From CAVWTN01 sp963757945 (GTDB lineage: Bacteria > Vulcanimicrobiota > Vulcanimicrobiia > Vulcanimicrobiales > Vulcanimicrobiaceae): a stretch of 64,000 bases of DNA. Below, one piece after another: positions 15,918-23,334 of this stretch. The translations under genes and the position numbers were made by a program. Where the stretch lies: contig CAVWTN010000002.1 in the NCBI GenBank assembly GCA_963757945.1, positions 2,232,001 to 2,296,000 of the forward strand, read 5' to 3'. The notes below the pieces were generated by a model that was not told where the DNA came from, ran no database searches, and saw nothing but the letters and a program-made list of their open reading frames with translations. Position 1 is the first letter of the stretch. Each line of letters begins with the position of its first letter.

Positions 15918-17012
15918 CTACTCGGCGGCGCTCGAGATTGCCAGCTGCGCCAGGCGTTCGGTGTCGAGCAGGACGATCGTCGAGTTCCGCCGCGTTTCGA
16001 TGATCCCGCGCTGCTGCAGCTCGTGGAGCTTGCGCGTGACGGTCACGCGATTGCTGCCGATCATGTCGGCGAGCCGCTGGTGCGTCAGCGGGATGTCGAT
16101 CACGCTCCAGCCCGATCCGTCCTCGAACTTGCCGAACTGCTTGGCCAGTTCCAGCAGCGTGCGGTAGAGCCGCAGGTTCACGCTGTTGTTCATCAAGTCT
16201 TCGATGAGGACTTGCGATTCGGTCAGCCGCCGCGCGAAATTCGTGATCACCTCGAGCGCGGCGGCGGGCTGGGCGGAGACGAGCTCCGCGATGTCCTTTT
16301 CGGTGATCGTGACGATCTGCGTTTCCTGCATCGCCTCGGCGCAGAGGTACGAGAGGCTCTGCGATTCCGTGCCCCATTGGGGGAACACGTCGCCCGCGCT
16401 CAGGATCGAGAGCGTGATGCAGCGGCCGTTCGGCAAGAGGTTGTAGAGGCGCAGCTTTCCCTTGACGACGAAATGGAACCGTTTGGTGTCCTCGTAGAGC
16501 GGCGGAATCTCGGCGCCGAGCTCGAGCGTCTTGTACATGTCCGGCGTCGCGCGGCGCATCAGCACGGAATAGAGGCGATCTTGCGCGCTCGGCGAGGCGG
16601 CCCCCGTGAGGAAGCGTTCCTGCTCGTCCTTGAAGCCCTCGGCGACCGCCATCACGATCATCGAGCGCAATTCGGCGACTTCGTTGATGATGTCGATCGG
16701 CGGCATCACGCCGTCGTTCGCTTCGAGCAGCGAGAGCTCGATCAGATTCGTCGCTTCGATCGTACGGCCGATCGCGGCGGCGAGATCGGAGCCTTGCTTG
16801 GATTGCGAGCGCCCGGCCTCGCGCGCGAACTCCATCAGCTCGTCGAACTCGGAGGTCTCGACGGCGCGCACGATCGCCTCCCAGTACCGGTCGGGCAACG
16901 CGACCGAATCGTGACGGGGTTCCGTCAGGAGGTTGGTCTGCGATTTCTCGATCCGGCGGCGGCTATACGTTGAGCTGCTGCGGCGGAGCATTTCGGCAAG
17001 TGCGGCGGACAC
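15918..17012 (-). CDS. Crp/Fnr-family regulator with a long helical N-terminal domain
   Basis: 364 residues. GTG 17012 follows an AGGGGG site; the longer open frame upstream is an antisense shadow of the helicase. Residues 1-140 form a mostly helical domain of no clear family, with a run of E/D/L-rich helices that could be a sensory or dimer domain. Residues about 150-265 fit the cyclic-nucleotide-binding-like barrel (KGKLRLYNLLPNGRCITL, SAGDVFPQWG). The C-terminal winged helix includes LTHQRLADMIGSNRVTVTRK, the Crp/Fnr DNA-recognition helix. No N-terminal four-cysteine cluster typical of FNR is present. It sits upstream of bchM and acsF on the same strand, so it may regulate pigment genes; I saw no obvious binding palindrome there. 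Confidence 0.85.
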   Translation of the reverse strand: MSAALAEMLRRSSSTYSRRRIEKSQTNLLTEPRHDSVALPDRYWEAIVRAVETSEFDELMEFAREAGRSQSKQGSDLAAAIGRTIEATNLIELSLLEANDGVMPPIDIINEVAELRSMIVMAVAEGFKDEQERFLTGAASPSAQDRLYSVLMRRATPDMYKTLELGAEIPPLYEDTKRFHFVVKGKLRLYNLLPNGRCITLSILSAGDVFPQWGTESQSLSYLCAEAMQETQIVTITEKDIAELVSAQPAAALEVITNFARRLTESQVLIEDLMNNSVNLRLYRTLLELAKQFGKFEDGSGWSVIDIPLTHQRLADMIGSNRVTVTRKLHELQQRGIIETRRNSTIVLLDTERLAQLAISSAAE

Positions 17013-17144
17013 GGTACCCCCTTTTGGGATACTAGCCGGACCGCTCCTCCGTCGTCGGTGACGCAACGCCCCCTCACCCTCCGCACGTCCACAAGGCCTG
17101 GACGCGCGGAGGGCTCGGCGGCTTACGCTCCAAACACGTGTTCG

Positions 17145-19814
17145 ATGGATGACGTCTTCGCGGCACTGCATCCCCAGGTGGCGGCCTGGTGCGCGAGCAC
17201 GTTCGCGAACCCGACGGCGCCGCAACGCCGGGCGATTCCGCTGGGGCTGGCGGGAACGAGTTTTCTGCTGGCCTCGCCGACGGGGACCGGTAAGACGCTC
17301 GCGGCCTTCCTGCCGTTGATGAGCCGGCTCGCCGAGCGCCGCGACCGCGACGAGCTGTTCGCGCGGCCGTTCGTGCTGTACGTCTCGCCGCTGCGCGCCC
17401 TGGGCTACGACGTCGAACACAACCTGCGCCGGCCGCTGCGCGAGATGGGGCTGCTCGAGCGGCCGAACACCGAACGCGCGACCGTGCGCGGCGGCCGCAT
17501 TCGCGAACGGTTCCTTCGGACCGGCGTGCGCACGGGTGATACGCCCGTCGAGGAGCGCCGCTTGATGCTGGCGCGCCCTCCGCACATCCTGATCACCACG
17601 CCCGAATCTCTCGCGTTGATGCTCGCGATGGAGACGTATCGCAAGCAGCTCGCCGCGCTCGAGACGGTCGTCGTCGACGAGATCCACGCGCTGGCTCCGA
17701 ACAAACGCGGCGCGTTTCTCGCGCTCTCCTTGGAATCGCTCGAAGCGCTCGTGAAGCGCCCGCTCGTGCGGATCGGCCTCTCGGCGACCGTTGCGCCGCT
17801 CGAGCGCGTTGCCGAATTTCTCGTGGGCTGCGGGCGGCCGTGCGAGATCGTCGACGAGCGCGGCCTGCGCAAGATCCGCCTGAGCGTGCATGCCCCTTTC
17901 TCGGGCGCGACGGCGCCGATGGCGCAGATCGCCCGGAGCGCGGTCGAACTCGGGCGCGACGTGCGCACGCAACTCGTCTTCACGAACGTGCGCAGCCAGG
18001 CGGAGCGGCTCGCGCACGAGATGGCGCAGCTCGATCCCGAAGAGCCCGTCACGCTGGCGAATGAGGACGCGCGCGCGCGGCCGCGCTCGGACCGGCGGAT
18101 CGGTATCCACCACAGCGCGCTCGAACGCAGCGTGCGCCACCGCGTCGAAGCGCAGCTGCGCGCGGGCGAGGTGCACTCGGTCGTCTGCAGTTCGAGCCTC
18201 GAGCTCGGAGTCGACATCGGGTACATCGACCGCGTCTGCATCGTCGGCGGAGCGCGCGGGATGACGCCGACGCTGCAGCGCGTCGGCCGGGCAGGGCACC
18301 GCCCGGATGCGATCGCCGAGGGCGTCGTCATCGCGCAGGATCGCGACGACATCATCGAAGCCGCCGCGACGAAGCGCTGCATCGCGGAGGGCACGCTCGA
18401 AGAGATCGTGCTCCCCGAGGCGCCGCTCGACGTGCTCGCGCAGTGGCTGGTCGCGAGCGTCTGCCCCGATCGGCGCTTCGAGCTCGCCGATGCTTTCGCG
18501 ACGGCGCGGCGCGCCGCGCCGTTCAAGGCGCTCGCCGAAGCCGATCTCGCCGCGTGCGCCGATTACCTCAGCGGTGGCGGCGCAGGCGAGGACCCGGCCC
18601 ACGTTCGGCGGCTCGGGCGCGACGCGGCGGCCCTCTACGGCCTCGGGCGCGAAGCGTCCGCGGCGTTCTACGAAAACGCCGGAACGATCCCCGACGAGCG
18701 CAAGATCGCCGTCGCCCTGAGCAACTCGAAGGGCGGGCGCGGCGGCGCGATCGGTTCGCTCGAAGAGAGCTTCGCCGCCGGGTTGCAACTCGACGACGTG
18801 TTCCTGTTGAACGGCAAGACCTACCGCGTCCGCGAGATTCGCGGCGGGCGCGTGACGGTCGAACCGCATGCGGCACGCCCCAACGTTCCCGTGTGGGCCT
18901 CGCACATCAAGGGGATGCCGAAAGTCCTCGCCGCCGAAGTCGCGCGCGTGCGTCGCGGCATCGCCGACCGCCTGCGCGAAGGCGGCCCGGCTCGCGCGTT
19001 GCGCTGGCTCGAAGAGCGCTACGCCACGAGCGGCGTCGAGGCGGCCCACGCGGTGCGCTACATCGCGCAGCAGATGGCCGTCTCGCACGTGCCGGCGCCG
19101 GCGGAGACGCTGATCGAGCTCTACCGAATGGACCGCCGTCAAACGGCGATCTTCCATACGTGCGCGGGCCGCCGCGTGAACGAAGCTCTCGCGCGGATCG
19201 TCGCCGCGCGGCTGTTCCGGGCGTTGCGCGCGAACTCGCAAATCAGCGTCGACGACAACGGCTTCCTCGTGATGCTGCCGCCCGGCAAGCGCTTACCGGA
19301 CCAGGTGTGGAGCGAGCTGTTGCACGCGCGAGAGATCGAATCGGACCTGCTCGAGGGCTTGCGCGCATCGCATCTGCTGCGCCGCCACTTCCGCTACGTC
19401 GCGAACACGGGCTTGCTCGTGCTGCGGCGGGCCGGCGGGCGGAGCGTCGCGGGGCGCAGCGGGCGGTGGAACAGCGAGCGCATCTTCGACCGGCTATGGC
19501 AGACCGATCCGGCCTTTCCGCTGCTGCGCGAAACGGTGCGCGTCGTGACGCGCGATCTGCTCGATGCGCCGGGCGCCCACGCGTATCTGAAGGAGCGCCT
19601 GCCCGGGGCGCGGATCGTGCACCCGCCGGCCGCATCGCCCTTCTCGTTCGGCATCGTCACGTCGAGCTTCGGCGACTCCGTCGTGCTGGACGATCGCGCG
19701 AGCATGGTCGAGGCTTTGCACGAGCGCATCCTCGCGCTCACGGGGGGTGAGCCCCTCGATGGGTGCGCGCCGCGGGAGGGCGAGCTGGCGCTGGTTCTGG
19801 AGCCGCTCGCGTGA
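17145..19814 (+). CDS. lhr: Lhr-type superfamily 2 DEAD/H helicase
   Basis: 889 residues. It begins like Lhr (ALHPQVAAWCASTFANPTAP with a Q motif), then Walker A SPTGTGKT (Lys50), the VVDEIHAL DExH box, GLSATV motif III and motif VI QRVGRAGHRP. The second half is the winged-helix and Lhr-core region. Lhr enzymes are ATP-dependent 3'-5' single-strand DNA translocases that unwind RNA:DNA and act in DNA repair. The frame is open from GTG 17058, but the first 29 residues look non-native, so ATG 17145 is chosen; no strong ribosome site is seen. The stop overlaps the next gene, a metallophosphoesterase, by 4 bp (GTGA), so the two are coupled. Divergent from the Crp/Fnr gene. Confidence 0.88.
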   Translation: MDDVFAALHPQVAAWCASTFANPTAPQRRAIPLGLAGTSFLLASPTGTGKTLAAFLPLMSRLAERRDRDELFARPFVLYVSPLRALGYDVEHNLRRPLREMGLLERPNTERATVRGGRIRERFLRTGVRTGDTPVEERRLMLARPPHILITTPESLALMLAMETYRKQLAALETVVVDEIHALAPNKRGAFLALSLESLEALVKRPLVRIGLSATVAPLERVAEFLVGCGRPCEIVDERGLRKIRLSVHAPFSGATAPMAQIARSAVELGRDVRTQLVFTNVRSQAERLAHEMAQLDPEEPVTLANEDARARPRSDRRIGIHHSALERSVRHRVEAQLRAGEVHSVVCSSSLELGVDIGYIDRVCIVGGARGMTPTLQRVGRAGHRPDAIAEGVVIAQDRDDIIEAAATKRCIAEGTLEEIVLPEAPLDVLAQWLVASVCPDRRFELADAFATARRAAPFKALAEADLAACADYLSGGGAGEDPAHVRRLGRDAAALYGLGREASAAFYENAGTIPDERKIAVALSNSKGGRGGAIGSLEESFAAGLQLDDVFLLNGKTYRVREIRGGRVTVEPHAARPNVPVWASHIKGMPKVLAAEVARVRRGIADRLREGGPARALRWLEERYATSGVEAAHAVRYIAQQMAVSHVPAPAETLIELYRMDRRQTAIFHTCAGRRVNEALARIVAARLFRALRANSQISVDDNGFLVMLPPGKRLPDQVWSELLHAREIESDLLEGLRASHLLRRHFRYVANTGLLVLRRAGGRSVAGRSGRWNSERIFDRLWQTDPAFPLLRETVRVVTRDLLDAPGAHAYLKERLPGARIVHPPAASPFSFGIVTSSFGDSVVLDDRASMVEALHERILALTGGEPLDGCAPREGELALVLEPLA

Positions 19815-20599
19815 GGCCCGCGCCCGCGGCGGAATCGGTCCCGCTGCCCGGCGGCGTCATCGCGCTTTCGCCCGGTCTTGCCTGGCTGCCGCAAGCGCGG
19901 ACGCTCGTCGTCGCCGACGCGCACCTGGGCTATGAGGAAGTCGTGGGCGGCGCGCTCCCGCTCTGGAGCACGGCCGAGAGCGCGGTGACGCTCCGGCTCA
20001 TCGCGCAGCGCACGGGCGCCCGAGAGATCGCGTTCGTCGGAGACGTCGTGCACGGCTCGGCGATGAGCGAGGGTGCCGCACGCTCGATCGGCGCGCTGCT
20101 GGAGACGCTGCGCGAGGTCGCGCTCGTGACGCTGATCGCCGGCAACCACGAGGGCCGCACGCGCGCCTGCGGCGTGCTCGGCGCGACCGTCGAGGCGGCC
20201 GAGCGCGACGGCTGGTTACTCGTCCACGGCGACCGCCCGTTGCCGCCCGGCCGCCGCGCGATCGTGGGGCACCTCCACCCGAGCTTGCGGCTCGAAGCGG
20301 GCGCGAGCGCGCCGGCGTTCCTTGCGAGCGAGCGGCTCATCGTCGTCCCCGCGCTCACGCCGTATTCGCCGGGCCTGGACGTCCTCTCGCGAGATTGCGC
20401 GAACGCGCTGCGCGCTTGGGGCCTTCGCCCGCGCGACATGCAGATCGTCGTCGCCGCCGGCGAGCGGTTGTTTCCGTTCGGCTCTTTGGCCGCGCTCGGC
20501 GCGCTCTTGCGCGCGCCCGGCGGCACGTCCCCCGGCGCCCTGAACGTGCCGGCGCGAGGCGTCAGGGGGACTTATCGCTTGGGAAGACGGCGTAGGTGA
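19811..20599 (+). CDS. metallophosphoesterase, SbcD/PdeM-like
   Basis: 262 residues starting at GTG within the GTGA overlap with the helicase. The calcineurin-like metal-binding motifs are in order: VVADAHLGYE (Asp-x-His), FVGDVVHG, AGNHEG and GHLHPS. This family includes SbcD/Mre11-related phosphoesterases that are often encoded beside Lhr-like helicases, where they are presumed to be nucleases acting on damaged DNA. The tight coupling suggests helicase and phosphoesterase act together. The last ~13 codons overlap a 29-residue ORF on the opposite strand. Substrate is not readable; a nucleotide phosphodiesterase is possible. Confidence 0.83.
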   Translation: MRPAPAAESVPLPGGVIALSPGLAWLPQARTLVVADAHLGYEEVVGGALPLWSTAESAVTLRLIAQRTGAREIAFVGDVVHGSAMSEGAARSIGALLETLREVALVTLIAGNHEGRTRACGVLGATVEAAERDGWLLVHGDRPLPPGRRAIVGHLHPSLRLEAGASAPAFLASERLIVVPALTPYSPGLDVLSRDCANALRAWGLRPRDMQIVVAAGERLFPFGSLAALGALLRAPGGTSPGALNVPARGVRGTYRLGRRRR

Positions 20600-20651
20600 A
20601 CGCGACGCTGAAGGCGATCATGACGAGAGCTCTGACGGCGAAGCCCCACAT
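20562..20651 (-). CDS. 29-residue single-helix membrane protein coupled to the Nudix gene
   Basis: The Nudix stop and this ATG overlap as TGATG, a classical coupling arrangement. The predicted peptide begins MWGFAVRALVMIAFSVAF, is one transmembrane helix (about residues 4-23), and ends in a short polar tail (PSDKSP). It overlaps the convergent metallophosphoesterase by 38 bp. No family is recognised. The position directly after a stop, the hydrophobic pattern and the clean stop favour a real gene, but with such a short frame chance cannot be excluded. Confidence 0.45.
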   Translation of the reverse strand: MWGFAVRALVMIAFSVAFTYAVFPSDKSP

Positions 20652-21214
20652 CAGAGCCGTCCGAGTCGATCGAGCATCGTGTAAATCGACGCGACGTGCG
20701 AGTTCACGTTGATCTCACCGTTGCGCACGTAGTGGCGCAGTTCGTCCAGCGTCGCGTAGACCAGGTCGATCTGTTCGGTCGGGTCGGGGCGCGGCGCGAC
20801 GAGCGCCCGGGCCTCGCGGACGAAGAACAGGTGGAAGCGCGAGTTGGAGTTCGTCGGGTCCGTGATGAACGATGCAACGTGCTCGGGCTCCTCGGGACTG
20901 CCGACGTAACCCGTTTCCTCCTCCAGTTCGCGCCGCGCGCACTCCTCCGGCGTCTCGCCGGCTTCGATCGCACCGGCGGGAAGCTCGAGGACGCTCTCGC
21001 CGATGCCGTGCTTGTACTGCCGCACGAGCACGACCCGTCCATCCTCCCGTTGGGCGAAGACGACGGCGAACCCGGTGCTTTCGCGGACGTAGTAGTCCTT
21101 GATCCGGCGGCCGTCGGGCAGCTCGATCGAATCGCGGCGCAAGCGCAGGTACGGCGTCTCGATGACGATCTGCGAGTCGAGCACGAGCCATTTGCCGATG
21201 TCGCTGCTATTCAC
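20651..21214 (-). CDS. Nudix hydrolase, ADP-ribose pyrophosphatase type
   Basis: 187 residues from GTG 21214, which has GGGGG 6 bp upstream; the frame is open for 18 more codons. The Nudix box is perfect: G-x5-E-x7-REL-x-EE-x-G-Y (from GAIEAGETPEECARREL). The flanking pattern, YYVRESTGFAVVFA before the box and FITDPTNSNSRFHLFF after it, resembles ADP-ribose pyrophosphatases, which clear ADP-ribose and related nucleoside diphosphates. A 29-residue membrane ORF is coupled to its stop. It is divergent from a hypothetical gene starting about 20 bp away. Confidence 0.85.
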   Translation of the reverse strand: MNSSDIGKWLVLDSQIVIETPYLRLRRDSIELPDGRRIKDYYVRESTGFAVVFAQREDGRVVLVRQYKHGIGESVLELPAGAIEAGETPEECARRELEEETGYVGSPEEPEHVASFITDPTNSNSRFHLFFVREARALVAPRPDPTEQIDLVYATLDELRHYVRNGEINVNSHVASIYTMLDRLGRL

Positions 21215-21234
21215 AAGAGCCCCCAGGATACTAC

Positions 21235-21633
21235 TTGGGGGGAGGGGGCTCAAGTCCTCGGGCAGCAAATCATTCTCGAGCAGTTCCCGCTACGGAGGCC
21301 CGACGACCAATCGACGAAGCGCTTCGGATCGGCACGAACTATCAAACGACCTACGGGACGCTCTGGAAAGACGGCACCTATTTCCCGCGCGGGACGCAGG
21401 TGACGGTCGTCGGCATGCACATCGAACAGGGGTTCTGCGTGCGCTTTCCCGCCGAGATCGAGGGCGAGCCGCTGGAAACCTGGGAGGATTGGAGCGAGAC
21501 CGACTTTCTCGCACCCGAAGGCTCGATCGAGGTAGGGGGCGGCGTCTCGCCGACGGTACTGGACGAAGCGCGGGAAGTTCTCGACGACGCCGAAGACGGC
21601 TGTCACCTGCACTTACACGAAACGGATGATTGA
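21235..21633 (+). CDS. hypothetical protein, acidic
   Basis: 132 residues at most; I recognise no family. Codon third positions are strongly GC-rich in this frame from about 21325, and the segment from LRIGTNYQTTYGTLWKDGTY through an E/D-rich C-terminus (ending HLHLHETDD) reads as real protein with predicted beta strands. The first ~28 residues look less convincing, and the only available start is TTG 21235; no ATG or GTG follows until deep in the protein, so the true start is uncertain. The stop overlaps the start of the acyl-CoA synthetase by 8 bp, so the two are likely co-translated. Cytoplasmic, no signal peptide. Confidence 0.55.
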   Translation: MGGGGSSPRAANHSRAVPATEARRPIDEALRIGTNYQTTYGTLWKDGTYFPRGTQVTVVGMHIEQGFCVRFPAEIEGEPLETWEDWSETDFLAPEGSIEVGGGVSPTVLDEAREVLDDAEDGCHLHLHETDD

Positions 21634-23284
21634 CGTGACTCAGACGCAAAGCCCCCAATCGTCCACTTCGCTGCCGAGCACGATGATGGACGTCCAGATG
21701 ACGATCCCGTGGATCCTCGCGCACGCGCTTCACAACCATCCCAACCGAGAGATCGTCTCGCGCTCCGATAGCGGTCCGCTCTATCGCGGCACGTTCGCGG
21801 AGTTCGGCGCCCGCGTCGCGCAACTCGCGCATGCGCTCGTCGAACTGGGCGTCGGCCCCGGCGATCGCGTGGCGAGCTTCGCGTGGAATACGCACCGCCA
21901 CTTGGAACTCTATTACGCGGTTCCGTCGATCGGTGCGGTGCTGCACACGGCGAACATCCGGCTTTTTCCGGAGCAGGTCGCTTGGGTGTTCGAGCATGCC
22001 GACGACAAGCTCGTGTTCGTCGACGGTTCGCTCGCACCGGCGCTCGCCCCCGTGGTGATGCATCCGGAGTTCAAGCGCCCGGTGATCGTGATGGGCGAGC
22101 CGCTCGTCGAACTGCCGAACGTGCTTTCATATGAAGCGCTCATCGCGGGCCGGCCCACGACTTTCGATTGGCCCCAGATCGACGAACGCAGTGCCGCGAT
22201 CTTGTGTTACACCTCGGCGACGACGGGCGATCCCAAGGGCGTAGCGTTTTCGCACCGTTCGTCCGTCTTGCACGCGTTCGCGGGAGCCCTCGGCGACGCC
22301 CTCGACATTCGCCAAAGCGACGCCCTCTTGCCGATCGTTCCGATGTTCCACGTCAACGCGTGGGGCATGCCGTTCATCGGCCCGATGGTCGGCTCGAAGA
22401 TGGTGATGCCCGGCGCCCGGCTCGATCCCGCGAGCTTGATCGAACTGATCAACGGTGAAGGCGTTACCGTCTCGGCCGGCGTTCCGACGGTGTGGCTTCC
22501 GCTTCTGGACGAATTGAACAAGCGTGATGCGTATCTACCGACGCTCGACCACCTGGTGATCGGCGGCTCGGCGGTCCCGCCGAGCCTGTTCGACGGGCTC
22601 GAAGCGCGCCGGATCCGCGTGATTCACGCGTGGGGCATGACCGAAATGAGCCCGATCGGCACGGTCGCGAACGTCAAGGCGGAGCTGGCGGACGCGCCGC
22701 CCGAGCGCGTGCGTGAGGAACGGCTCAAGCAAGGGACGTTCACCCCGCTCGTTGCCTGGAAGCTGATCGGCGAAGACGGCAACGAGGTCCCGAACGACGG
22801 CGTCTCGCGCGGGCAGCTCTGGGTCCGCGGCCCGGCCGTGACCGGCTCGTACTACCGGAGCGGCAACGGCGGAGCCGATTCGTTCCGGGACGGCTGGTTC
22901 CACACGGGCGACATCTGCACGGTCGACGAGCTCGGCTACATGCAGTTGGTCGATCGCTCCAAGGACCTGGTGAAGTCCGGCGGCGAGTGGATCTCCTCGG
23001 TCGATCTCGAGAACACGCTGATGGGCCATCCCGCCCTCAAGGAAGCCGCCGTCATCGCGGCCGCCCACCCCAAATGGGTCGAGCGGCCGATCGCTTGTGT
23101 CGTAATCCGGGAAGGGCACACGACCGATGAGGCGGAGATTCGGGCCTGGCTAGCCGAACGTGTCGCGAAGTGGTGGATCCCCGACCGCATCGTCTTCGTC
23201 GATGCGATCCCCCGGACCGGGGTCGGGAAGTTTCTGAAGAGAGAGCTTCGGGAACGCTACCGAGGTCTGTTGACGGAAGACTGA
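21626..23284 (+). CDS. fatty acyl-CoA synthetase (AMP-forming), AlkK-like
   Basis: 552 residues. It activates a carboxylic acid to acyl-AMP and then acyl-CoA. The ATP-binding loop reads YTSATTGDPKGVAFSHRS, with Ala where most members have Gly. The adenylate region GWFHTGDICTVDELGYM, the hinge VDRSKDLVKSGGEWIS and the catalytic-lysine region RTGVGKFLKRELRERY are intact. Overall layout resembles medium/long-chain fatty acyl-CoA ligases. An alternative start at ATG 21683 (MMDVQMTIPWILAHAL) matches the usual family N-terminus better; ATG 21626 is kept because it overlaps the previous stop. It may feed acyl-CoA to the enoyl-CoA hydratase gene 3 kb downstream. Confidence 0.88.
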   Translation: MIDVTQTQSPQSSTSLPSTMMDVQMTIPWILAHALHNHPNREIVSRSDSGPLYRGTFAEFGARVAQLAHALVELGVGPGDRVASFAWNTHRHLELYYAVPSIGAVLHTANIRLFPEQVAWVFEHADDKLVFVDGSLAPALAPVVMHPEFKRPVIVMGEPLVELPNVLSYEALIAGRPTTFDWPQIDERSAAILCYTSATTGDPKGVAFSHRSSVLHAFAGALGDALDIRQSDALLPIVPMFHVNAWGMPFIGPMVGSKMVMPGARLDPASLIELINGEGVTVSAGVPTVWLPLLDELNKRDAYLPTLDHLVIGGSAVPPSLFDGLEARRIRVIHAWGMTEMSPIGTVANVKAELADAPPERVREERLKQGTFTPLVAWKLIGEDGNEVPNDGVSRGQLWVRGPAVTGSYYRSGNGGADSFRDGWFHTGDICTVDELGYMQLVDRSKDLVKSGGEWISSVDLENTLMGHPALKEAAVIAAAHPKWVERPIACVVIREGHTTDEAEIRAWLAERVAKWWIPDRIVFVDAIPRTGVGKFLKRELRERYRGLLTED

Positions 23285-23334
23285 TAAAGGGATTCTGACG
23301 CTCCGCGGGCTCAAATCGAGCCTGGCGGCAGCCG

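Noticed and set aside
17013..19241. Long minus-strand frame joined to the Crp/Fnr gene
   Set aside because: The part beyond GTG 17012 is antisense to the helicase and is Arg-rich without any domain.
21626..23284. Acyl-CoA synthetase as the p-coumaryl-CoA ligase for PYP
   Set aside because: It resembles fatty acyl-CoA ligases and sits 11 kb away with no tyrosine ammonia lyase nearby; not enough to claim.
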